From Lotus japonicus (taxonomy: Eukaryota; Streptophyta; Magnoliopsida; Fabales; Fabaceae), in NCBI RefSeq assembly GCF_012489685.1, contig NC_080046.1:27968223-28032222 (forward strand): a DNA stretch of 64,000 bases. Direction: 5' to 3'. Position numbers and translations under genes: made by a program. Every line of letters begins with the position of its first letter. Positions within the stretch are counted from its first letter, which is position 1. Positions 56,538 through 64,000 of the stretch are shown piece after piece. The notes beneath the pieces are model-generated. The model saw only the letters and a list, made by a program, of their open reading frames with translations. It was not told where the DNA came from and ran no database searches.

Positions 56538-56930
56538 CTAGAATGGAGGATCCCTCCTCATTCTTCTACACTCCTGGCGCTGCTCTGACCTATCCTTCTC
56601 CAGACGCTCCAGTACATGCTGGATGTTGCTGAGCCTGTCCTTTAGCTCATCCCTCTCCAGAATCTCTTCTGCAGTCTTGAGCTTCTCTTCCAAACTTTCT
56701 TTTTCTTCCAGCAGCTTGAGTTCAAGCCGGCTGAGTTCTTGCACCTCCTCCACGAAGGCAAGAAATTCCCTCAGGTCTCTCTTCACCTCTGGACGCAGGT
56801 CCTCTTCCAGCAGTGTTCGTGTCAGCTCCGCGATGGTCGTTGTACCCTCTGGATGCCTGATGTTCAGGAACAAGTCCTCCTCAAAGGCCTTCTTCCTCAG
56901 CTCTTCTAGTGCTACGATGTATGATGCCAT
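56538..56930 (-). CDS. Antisense ORF of element F: 130-aa coiled-coil protein
   Basis: Runs opposite to the element between ORF3 and the 3' LTR. ATG at 56930 (MASYIVALEELRKKAFEE). It is highly charged, rich in Glu, Leu, Lys and Arg, with heptad-like spacing from about residue 55 to the end, so mostly helical coiled coil; no domain recognised. The copy in G (63713-63321) has the same length and start. By hand I count seven amino-acid-changing and five silent differences. A TATA box lies 58-65 bp upstream (minus-strand TATATAAA at 56995-56988), and AATAAA (minus strand, 56494-56489) lies about 45 bp past the stop. Both signals recur at the same distances in G. The layout is of an independent transcription unit convergent to ORF3. 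Confidence 0.65.
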   Translation of the reverse strand: MASYIVALEELRKKAFEEDLFLNIRHPEGTTTIAELTRTLLEEDLRPEVKRDLREFLAFVEEVQELSRLELKLLEEKESLEEKLKTAEEILERDELKDRLSNIQHVLERLEKDRSEQRQECRRMRRDPPF

Positions 56931-56987
56931 TATTTTTTCCTTACTGAAAATTGTTCGAGGTGTGAAGCTTACCTTTCTCTCCAACGC

Positions 56988-56995
56988 TTTATATA
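56988..56995 (-). promoter_or_regulatory. TATA box of the antisense unit in element F
   Basis: TATATAAA in GCCTATATAAAGCG on the minus strand, 58-65 bp upstream of the antisense ATG; conserved at 63777-63770 in G. Confidence 0.55.
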
Positions 56996-57740
56996 GGCTT
57001 CACTTTCTCTCTGAAAGTTAATGCTCCTACGGTTTCTCGAGGTTAAGTTCTTGGTAACTGACCCTTCTCTTTACTCACTTGACCGGTGGTAAACGTTCTT
57101 CTCTTGCATTAACTCTTCTATTTATTTCGCCTAACTCTGATTCTTGCATCATTTTCATTTTCTTTAAACTTGGACCTTCTCTAAGGGGGAGTACCTTGTA
57201 CTTCAAGCTAAGTTTTTCACACCCCAAGCTTTTTGCTTATGACAAAAAGGGGGAGTAAACCCAGTTTTTGATGTGTAAGATGTGTTAGTGTGATTTATTT
57301 TTCTTTTGGAGATTTTAAGAGTTCCACCTTCATGACCATAGATGTGTCACTGGGCAAATACAAGGAATACATTTCACTTCTTCTGAAGTGATTATAAGTT
57401 GACTCTGATACCCAAGACTCTGATACCTTGTCCATGACTCTGATTACTTATGCGCTCTGATTACTCGATTTTCATCTATGTCATAAGTTTTTTTTTCACT
57501 CTGAACTCTTATATTATTTAGCTCAGAATCTAGACTTTACTAACGTTTTCATCAAGTATTAGATTCAGGGGGAGCTAAGCTCAGAATCAAGCAGTGACTT
57601 GAATTCAGAATGAGCAAGATAAACTATTCACATCAGGATAAGTCTTATTCTATATCTCTAAACTCTGAGTGAATTCAGTTTAATGTTTAAGAATTGTTCA
57701 TCAAAAATCTTAGTTTTGTCATCATCAAAAAGGGGGAGAT

Positions 57741-58946
57741 TGTAAGATCAAGTTTTGATCTAGTAGTACAACTCTATGTTTTGATGATTACAAGTTAACC
57801 TTTTGATATGAACAATTGTGGTACTCTAACGTGTTTTTCTGAGTGTGCTATTTGCAGATTCTGACCTCAACTCAATCTCACACAAATCAGAAGCACTGTG
57901 TATAAAGAGTGACCCAAGCAACGCTTTCGCATTCACCATGTTCAGTATGAACAGTGGAAAAGCTTCAGAAGTTCTGAAGTTATACAAACTCTGATGTGGA
58001 CTCAGTCACTAGAAGCTCTGAAGATCCAGAAAGTCTGATAACCAAGAAACACTAAAGGCTCAGATGTTCTGATGGTGTAGAAGACTCTGAAGATCCAGAA
58101 GCTGAATAGTGGAAACTGTGAAGTCCAGAAGCAAGAAACTCTGAAGGCCATGTTCTTCCCTCTGAGTTCAGAATCAGAAGATACAATGGTCAGAGGATCT
58201 GTGCTTTCCCTCTGACTCTGATCAACCGGCTTCACAAGTTCCAATACGAAGCATTCCCCTGATCAGAAGTCTCCTAGGTTTAAAGGTCGCGTCGCTATCC
58301 AAGTACAAAAGCTACTGTACCTTCCTGACGACCTACCTAACGTTCTCAGCCACAGCAGAAGCTGGATTTTCCAGAACTGCCCTCCAACGGTAGCATTTCC
58401 CATGCATCGCTCAACCCTAATCCTTGGAGTATATAAAGAGGCTGAAGACTGAAAGAAACGGCCAGAAGCATTCACATACGCAAGACATATTCAAAATCTT
58501 CTAAGTTTTCTTTCATCTGAAATTCATTGAGTTTACTATTAGCTTTTTAGAAGCAAATCTCTTGTAAACAATTCTTTGATAAACAGTTTGTTTAGTTCCT
58601 TTAGGAGATCAAGGTTGATCGGATCCTAGAGAAGACTAAGAGAGTGAATCTTAGTGTGAGCTAAGTCAGTGTAATTGTTAGTCACTTGTAGGTTTCAAGT
58701 GCAGTTGTAACTCTTACCTGATTAGTGGATTGCCTTCATTCTAAGAAGGAAGAAATCACCTTAACGGGTGGACTGGAGTAGCTTGAGTGATTTATCAAGT
58801 GAACCAGGATAAAATCCTTGTGTGCTTTTCTATCTCTTATCTTTAGCACTTAAGTTCTCGAAAGATTTGTCAAAATCTTTAAGGTGGAAGTTGTATACTG
58901 AAAACGTTATTCAAACCCCCCCTTTCTACCGTTTTTCATACCTTCA
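57741..58946 (+). repeat. LTR shared by elements F (3') and G (5'), 1206 bp
   Basis: TGTAAGATCAAG to CATACCTTCA. Preceded by the polypurine tract of F; followed after AAT by G's reverse transcriptase end instead of a primer-binding site. Lacks the internal duplication found in the F 5' LTR and differs from it at many positions. TATA box near 58428. Confidence 0.92.
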
Positions 58947-59778
58947 AATACAAGTTGATCAGACACCAGAAGGAACATATATCCATCAGAGCAAGTACAC
59001 TAAAGAACTTCTGAAGAAGTTCAATATGCTGGAATCTACAGTGGCCAAGACTCCAATGCATCCTACATGCATTCTGGAGAAAGAAGATAAAAGTGGTAAA
59101 GTATGTCAGAAGCTCTATCGTGGCATGATAGCTTCACTTCTATACTTAACTGCATCTAGGCCAGACATATTATTTAGTGTTCATTTATGTGCTCGATTCC
59201 AATCAGATCCAAGGGAAACCCACTTAACTGCTGTTAAGAGGATCCTAAGGTATTTGAAAGGCACCACTAACCTTGGCTTGATGTATAAGAAAACATCAGA
59301 GTATAAGCTTTCAGGTTATTGTGATGCTGATTATGCTGGAGATAGAACAGAGAGAAAAAGTACTTCTGGAAATTGTCAATTTCTGGGAAGCAATCTAGTC
59401 TCATGGGCAAGCAAGAGGCAATCAACCATTGCACTATCAACTGCAGAGGCAGAATATATCTCAGCAGCAATATGCAGCACTCAGATGCTCTGGATGAAAC
59501 ATCAGCTGGAGGATTATCAGATCCTTGAGAGCAATATCCCAATCTATTGTGATAACACTGCTGCAATCTCATTGAGTAAGAATCCTATCTTGCATTCAAG
59601 GGCAAAGCACATTGAGGTAAAGTATCACTTTATTAGAGATTATGTACAGAAGGGCGTACTTCTTCTGAAGTTTGTTGATACTGACCATCAATGGGTAGAT
59701 ATCTTTACAAAGCCCTTAGCAGAGGATAGATTTAATTTTATTCTGAAAAATCTGAACATGGACTTTTGTCCAGAGTGA
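58947..59778 (+). pseudogene. pol: Pol C-terminus of element G (RT end and RNase H)
   Basis: Begins at AATACAAG ([14 protein letters not shown]), matching 52229 onward in F, and runs to the normal pol stop. RNase H motifs [17 protein letters not shown] and LSTAEAEYISAA are intact. The frame happens to be open upstream into the LTR (58822), which creates an accidental LTR-pol fusion frame. About 4.1 kb are missing relative to F, with the three bases AAT common to both breakpoints. Confidence 0.9.
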
Positions 59779-60220
59779 AGATGGATCAGAACCTCTGACT
59801 ATGATACTTCTTGATCAGAAGATGTCTAGTCCAGAAGGTAACTCAATCAGAGTGTGTGTACCCACTGGTACTGACTCTGAAGCAGAGACAGCAACACGTG
59901 TGTCAGTATTTCTGATGCATAGTTCCTTGTGCCCGTGTGACAGTCTGTTATGATTGCGTGTAGATGTGCTTCTCTCCTATGTGTGATGTGTGTATTTACT
60001 GTTACTATCTATCTTTAATTTTCAACCGTTGATTTTAAATTGCTTTTTGAATCAACAACGGTTATTTGTCAAAACCCACTATACACACACGATCTCTTTC
60101 ACTTCCGGTTTTTACTCTCTCTCTCTCTGCTATTTCAATACCGCTTATCCTCGTTTTCTCTCTCGATCTCTCTTCATCTTTCAACCTTCATCTTCTACCT
60201 CAAACCTTCAACCGCTTAAA
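59779..60220 (+). other. Spacer between pol and ORF3 of element G
   Basis: Very close to 53061-53502 of F; ends with the same pyrimidine-rich run before the ORF3 ATG. No gene seen. Confidence 0.55.
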
Positions 60221-63121
60221 ATGGTGAGTCAAACCAGAAGAGCTACTGCAGATGCAACCCAGTTCCCTCATATGGTAGTTGGTCTAGCAACAGGTCAAAG
60301 GGGCCCTGAGAATCCGACACAAGATCAAGGTCAAGCTCAAGAGCAGATTATTCCAATTGCAGAACGGGGCTGTGCCGTTCATTGCGTTTTTGCTCCTGAG
60401 GAACTTCAAGTACTGGCAGAATGGAGATTCGACCTCGACAACCTTGCTACAAATGGGTATGATCTTCGTCCTGAAGTCCAAGTTCAAGGTTGGGGAAATT
60501 ACTTCAACAGACTTCGAGGACCGGTGTATGATAAACTGATCAAGGAATTCTGGAAGCACGCCGACTGCGTTGATACTCAGGTGGTATCTCACATTCTTGG
60601 AAGAAAGATCATCATCACAGAGAAGTCTTTCGTGAATTTGCTGGGTGCAGACACTGCTTTTGGGTATCGTTTCCAATTCACGGAATCGAAGCTGAAACCC
60701 AGGACGAAGGATGAGATCAACAAGGCCCTGTACACCAATTACAAACCGGGCAAGACGAATTACAAGGTGATGGATCTTCATCCCAAGCTCAGGATCTGGC
60801 ACAAAATTTTGCTCCACTGCATAAACCAGAGACCAAAGGGCAGTTCCCCAGACTACATCAACTTCAACCAGAAGGTGATGTTGTTCTTCATCCAAGACCA
60901 GAAGAAGATCTGCCTTCCCTACTTCCTGTTCTCGTACTTGAAGGAATGTATCCGGAAGTCTCGTACCACTGCCTCCATCAAGTCAGCGATCAAGTATATT
61001 CCCTTCGGGAGACTTTTGTCTGATCTCTTCATTGAGAGTGGCCTCATTCAAGATCTGATAAATGCTGGATGCACAGAGGATCTGACCACAATTGTCAGTG
61101 ATGTCTTCACGGCAAATTCTCTAAAGAAGATGGGCCTAATCAAGAAGAAGATTGCTCCTGCCCATGAAGACACATCTTCTGAGATCAGAAGTAGAAGGAT
61201 GCCTCTGAATGACTACCCTCTGTGGACACAGGCAGACAATCCTGACGCCATTAGGTGCTATATTGAAGACCTAAGGGCTCAAGGATTCGAAATTGATCTC
61301 GATGAATTCTTCAGCAGACTGCCGCCAGCTCCAGAGTTTCCTTCTCCTCCCAAGAAGAAAGTTCAGAGGAAGATGATCCTAGAAGAATCTTCTGAGGAAT
61401 CAGATGTCCCTCTAATCAAAAAGAAGAAGGCTGGTCAATCCAAGAGAAAGCAAGATGAAACCAGCAAGCCCGATGATGGTGATGATGGTGATGATGGTGA
61501 TAATGAGGATGGTCCTCCTAAGAAGAAGAAGAAGCAGGTCAGAATTGTGGTGAAGCCTACTCGGGTGGAACCAGCTGCTGCAGTGATCAGAAGGACTGAA
61601 CCTCCTGCCAGAGTGACAAGATCATCTGCACATTCAAGTAAGTCTGCAATTGCTTCTGATGATGATTTGAATTTATTTGATGCACTCCCCATATCTGCCA
61701 TGCTCAAACACTCTTCAAATCCCCTCACTCCTATTCCCGAGTCCCAACCAGCTGCACAAACCACCTCTCCACCACATTCCCCAAGGTCTTCGTTCTTTCA
61801 ACCTTCCCCTACTGAAGCACCTCTCTGGAATTTGCTCCAGAACCAACCCTCTAGGTCAGAAGAACCAACCTCTCCCATTACCATTCCGTACAACCCATTA
61901 ACTTCTGAACCCATCATTCTTGAACAACCAGAGCCTACCCAAACAGAACCTAGACCCAGAACCTCTGATCACTCTGTCCCAAGAGCATCAGAACGTCTGG
62001 CTCTTAGACCCACGGATACAGACTCTTCCACAGCCCTTACACCTGTATCCTTCCCAACCAATGTTGCTGACTCTTCCCCCTCCAATAACTCTGAATCCAT
62101 TAGAAAATTCATGGAGGTCAGAAAAGAAAAGGTGTCTACTTTAGAAGAGTATTATCTCACTTGTCCAAGCCCTAGGAGATATCCTGGCCCTAGACCTGAA
62201 CGTCTAGTTGACCCAGATGAACCTATCTTGGCCAATCCTTTACATGAGGCAGACCCTTTGGCTCAACAAGCTCACCCTGCCCCAGACCAACAAGAGCCTA
62301 TTCAACCAGAACCTGAACCCGAACAATCTGTGTCTAACCAATCCTCGGTTAGATCACCCCATCCTCTGGTTGAAACTTCAGAACCTCACCTTGGAACCTC
62401 TGAACCCAATGCTCAAATGTTTAACATTGGCTCTCCACAAGGTGCCTCTGAAGCTCACAACAGCAATCACCCAGCCTCTCCTGAAACCAACCTCTCCATA
62501 ATTCCTTACACTCACCTCCGACCCACATCTCTCTCTGAGTGCATCAATATTTTCTATCATGAAGCCTCTTTGATGCTACGCAATGTGCACGGTCAGACTT
62601 ACCTAAGTGAGAATGCTGAACATGTGGCTGATGAGTGGAACAATCTGGGCACTTGGCTAGTGGCTCAAGTTCCAATTATGATGCAGCTCCTGCATGCAGA
62701 AGGAAGTCAGAGGATTGAGGCTGCAAAGCAAAGGTTTGCTCGAAGGGTGGCTCTTCATGAACAAGAACAGAGACATAAGCTTCTTGAAGCTATTGAAGAA
62801 GCTAAGAGAAAGAAAGCTCAAGCAGAAGAAGCTGCACGTCAAGCAGCAGCTCAAGCTGAACAAGCCAGATTAGAGGCAGAACGACTTGAGGCTGAGGCTG
62901 AAGCCCTTAGATGCCAAGCACTTTCACCAGTAGTGTTTACTCCTGCTGCTTCTGCTTCCATTCCAGCTCCTCAATCTGCTCAGAATGTTCCTTCCGGTTC
63001 TACTCAGTCAAGCTCGTCCAGACTCGACATCATGGAACAGCGTCTTGACACTCATGAATCCATGCTAATTGAAATGAAGCACATGATGATGGAACTTCTG
63101 CGTCGAACTGATACACCCTAG
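60221..63121 (+). CDS. ORF3 accessory protein of element G, intact (966 aa)
   Basis: Intact version of the ORF broken in F and J. I chose the ATG at 60221 (MVSQTRRATADA) since F starts at the same place; the frame is open further upstream without a conserved start. Layout: basic N-terminus with MVVGLATGQRG (about 18-28); globular core to about residue 280 (WRFDLDNLATNGYD, LIKEFWKHADC, KIIITEKSFVNLLG, YIPFGRLLSDLF); an acidic/basic low-complexity part with Lys clusters near 395-440 (PPKKKKKQVR, nuclear-localisation-like); a long Pro/Ser-rich segment; an Ala/Glu/Gln-rich coiled coil (about 844-902); and a final helical LDIMEQRLDTHESMLIEMKH. No signal peptide or transmembrane helix. Function unknown; survival in an element that has lost gag and most of pol is notable. 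Confidence 0.85.
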   Translation: MVSQTRRATADATQFPHMVVGLATGQRGPENPTQDQGQAQEQIIPIAERGCAVHCVFAPEELQVLAEWRFDLDNLATNGYDLRPEVQVQGWGNYFNRLRGPVYDKLIKEFWKHADCVDTQVVSHILGRKIIITEKSFVNLLGADTAFGYRFQFTESKLKPRTKDEINKALYTNYKPGKTNYKVMDLHPKLRIWHKILLHCINQRPKGSSPDYINFNQKVMLFFIQDQKKICLPYFLFSYLKECIRKSRTTASIKSAIKYIPFGRLLSDLFIESGLIQDLINAGCTEDLTTIVSDVFTANSLKKMGLIKKKIAPAHEDTSSEIRSRRMPLNDYPLWTQADNPDAIRCYIEDLRAQGFEIDLDEFFSRLPPAPEFPSPPKKKVQRKMILEESSEESDVPLIKKKKAGQSKRKQDETSKPDDGDDGDDGDNEDGPPKKKKKQVRIVVKPTRVEPAAAVIRRTEPPARVTRSSAHSSKSAIASDDDLNLFDALPISAMLKHSSNPLTPIPESQPAAQTTSPPHSPRSSFFQPSPTEAPLWNLLQNQPSRSEEPTSPITIPYNPLTSEPIILEQPEPTQTEPRPRTSDHSVPRASERLALRPTDTDSSTALTPVSFPTNVADSSPSNNSESIRKFMEVRKEKVSTLEEYYLTCPSPRRYPGPRPERLVDPDEPILANPLHEADPLAQQAHPAPDQQEPIQPEPEPEQSVSNQSSVRSPHPLVETSEPHLGTSEPNAQMFNIGSPQGASEAHNSNHPASPETNLSIIPYTHLRPTSLSECINIFYHEASLMLRNVHGQTYLSENAEHVADEWNNLGTWLVAQVPIMMQLLHAEGSQRIEAAKQRFARRVALHEQEQRHKLLEAIEEAKRKKAQAEEAARQAAAQAEQARLEAERLEAEAEALRCQALSPVVFTPAASASIPAPQSAQNVPSGSTQSSSSRLDIMEQRLDTHESMLIEMKHMMMELLRRTDTP

Positions 63122-63320
63122 TTTTAGGATCTCTTCGCTTTTCTTTTTCCTTAACGTTGTTTTATTTTTGTTAACTTCTGTTTCTTTTTATTTAATTATT
63201 CTACTTTGTTCGTTTGTGATTATCTATGCATATCTATATATATATTTGTCACATGTGTTTGCAAAAATCTTTTTATTCATACTCTCTTTATGTTTACATC
63301 ATACATTCTTTCCATAGAAT

Positions 63321-63713
63321 CTAGAATGGAGAATCCCTCCTCATTCTTCTGCACTCCTGGCGCTGCTCTGACCTATCCTTCTCCAGACACTCCAGTGCAT
63401 ACTGGATGTTGCTGAGCCTGTCCTTTAGCTCATCCCTCTCCAGAATCTCTTCTGCAGTCTTGAGCTTCTCTTCCAAACTCTCTTTTTCTTCCAGCAGCTT
63501 GAGTTCAAGCCGGCTGAATTCTTGCACCTCCTCCACGAAGGCAAGAAATTCCCTCAGGTCTCTCTTCAACTCTGGACGCAGGTCCTCCTCCAGCAGTGTC
63601 CGTGTCAGCTCCGAGATGGTCGTTGTACCCTCTGGATGCCTGATGTTCAGGAACAAGTCCTCCTCGAAGGCCTTCTTCCTCAGCTCTTCTAGTGCTACGA
63701 TGTATGATGCCAT
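63321..63713 (-). CDS. Antisense ORF of element G: 130-aa coiled-coil protein
   Basis: Second copy of the antisense ORF of F, with the same start, stop and length. It has the TATA box at 63777-63770 and AATAAA (minus strand) at 63277-63272. Differences to F include Pro/Ser, Arg/Cys, His/Tyr, Val/Ala, Leu/Phe, Val/Leu and Ala/Ser changes, none introducing a stop. Charged heptad-rich helix from about residue 55. Confidence 0.65.
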   Translation of the reverse strand: MASYIVALEELRKKAFEEDLFLNIRHPEGTTTISELTRTLLEEDLRPELKRDLREFLAFVEEVQEFSRLELKLLEEKESLEEKLKTAEEILERDELKDRLSNIQYALECLEKDRSEQRQECRRMRRDSPF

Positions 63714-63777
63714 TTTTTTTCCTTACTGAAAATTGTTCGAGTTGTGAAGCTTACCTCTCTCTCCCACTCTTTATATA

Positions 63778-64000
63778 GGCTTCACTTTCTCTCTGAAAAT
63801 TAATGCTCCTACAGTTTCTCGAGATTAAATTCTTGGTAACTGACCCTTCTCTTTACTCCCTTGACCGGTGGTAAACGTTCTTCTCTTGCATTAACTCTTC
63901 TATTCATTTCGCCTAACTCTGATTCTTGCATCGTTTTCATTTTCTTTAAACTTAGACCTTCTCTAAGGGGGAGTACCTTGTACTTCAAGCTAAGTTTTTC
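63778..64000 (+). other. 3' untranslated region of element G, running off the window
   Basis: Matches 56998-57222 of F, including the TAAGGGGGAGTACC purine tract near 63965. The 3' LTR of G must lie beyond the window. Confidence 0.7.

Larger units (their letters stand above)
56340..57740 (+). other. 3' untranslated region of element F with several purine tracts
   Basis: About 1.4 kb holding the antisense ORF and, downstream of it, four AGGGGGAG tracts (near 57184, 57246, 57568 and 57730). The last, AAAAAGGGGGAGAT, abuts the LTR and is the 3' polypurine tract; the others may be extra priming sites. Confidence 0.7.
46803..58946 (+). mobile_element. Element F: near-complete SIRE/Maximus-type copia retrotransposon, 12.1 kb
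   Basis: 5' LTR, primer-binding site (48088-48099), gag, pol (+1 frame), ORF3, antisense ORF, polypurine tract and an LTR at 57741-58946. Gag and pol are intact and ORF3 has a single-base frameshift. The flanks TTTGT (left) and AATAC (right) do not match and the two LTRs differ noticeably, so the right LTR probably comes from another insertion or recombination event with G. Confidence 0.9.
58947..64000 (+). mobile_element. Element G: internally deleted copia element, continuing beyond the window
   Basis: Uses the LTR at 57741-58946, then jumps straight into the end of reverse transcriptase. Gag, protease, integrase and the RT active site are absent. RNase H, spacer, intact ORF3, antisense ORF and part of the 3' untranslated region follow to the window edge. 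Non-autonomous. Confidence 0.88.

Noticed and set aside
58822..59778. Single fused gene starting in the LTR and ending in RNase H
   Set aside because: The LTR part is the chance reading of a noncoding LTR end; only the RNase H part is homologous to protein.

Overview
This is plant nuclear DNA made almost entirely of nested LTR retrotransposons. I see no host gene, tRNA, rRNA or CRISPR array. The elements are Ty3/gypsy of the chromodomain-bearing Tekay/Del type with very long LTRs (about 4 kb), and Ty1/copia of the SIRE/Maximus type with an extra third ORF. Their protein style suggests a legume, probably pericentromeric or other repeat-rich heterochromatin; the species cannot be fixed from the sequence. 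One 100-N assembly gap lies at 14610-14709.

Layout, with my own letters. A (1-1484, +) is the gag end of a gypsy element cut by the window edge. B (1485-13243, -) is a full-length, recent, gag-only gypsy element: two near-identical LTRs, an intact gag and a decayed pol. 13244-14609 is a truncated LTR of a second gypsy LTR subfamily ('type 2'). After the gap, C (14710-22885, +) is a potentially autonomous gypsy element with gag-pol and a 4.0-kb 'type 1' 3' LTR. C sits inside D (22886-26294, -), a copia element with intact gag. D abuts K (26295-27047, -), a 502-bp LTR plus leader of another family. J (27179-31793, -) is a decayed copia element. I (31794-42527, -) is a divergent copia element with an intact ORF3; its pol is split by a solo type 2 gypsy LTR (37243-41360) with a perfect ACTGA target duplication. 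E (42528-45099, +), H (45100-46802, -), F (46803-58946, +) and G (58947 to the window end, +) are four copia elements of one family, each running into the next; F and G share one LTR.

The most unusual content lies in the non-canonical parts. (1) The gypsy LTRs carry a protein-coding ORF. The type 1 copy (21747-22415) and type 2 copy (38211-37732) align without gaps over their first 78 residues with 51 identities, and 25 of those 51 conserved residues use different codons, a sign of protein-level constraint. The ORF lies downstream of the LTR TATA box and begins directly after a CAG that could be a splice acceptor. It is intact in C and the solo LTR but collapsed by different deletions in B and in the 13244-14609 LTR. 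(2) The C LTR carries eight consecutive small hairpins; six keep a 12-nt loop while both stem arms change together. (3) The copia elements F and G carry a conserved antisense 130-residue coiled-coil ORF between ORF3 and the 3' LTR, with its own TATA box and AATAAA signal. (4) D and F share the same +1 offset between gag and pol.

Working together: C encodes all gag-pol functions and could mobilise B-like elements in trans. F has intact gag and pol but a frameshifted ORF3, whereas G has lost gag and most of pol but keeps an intact ORF3.
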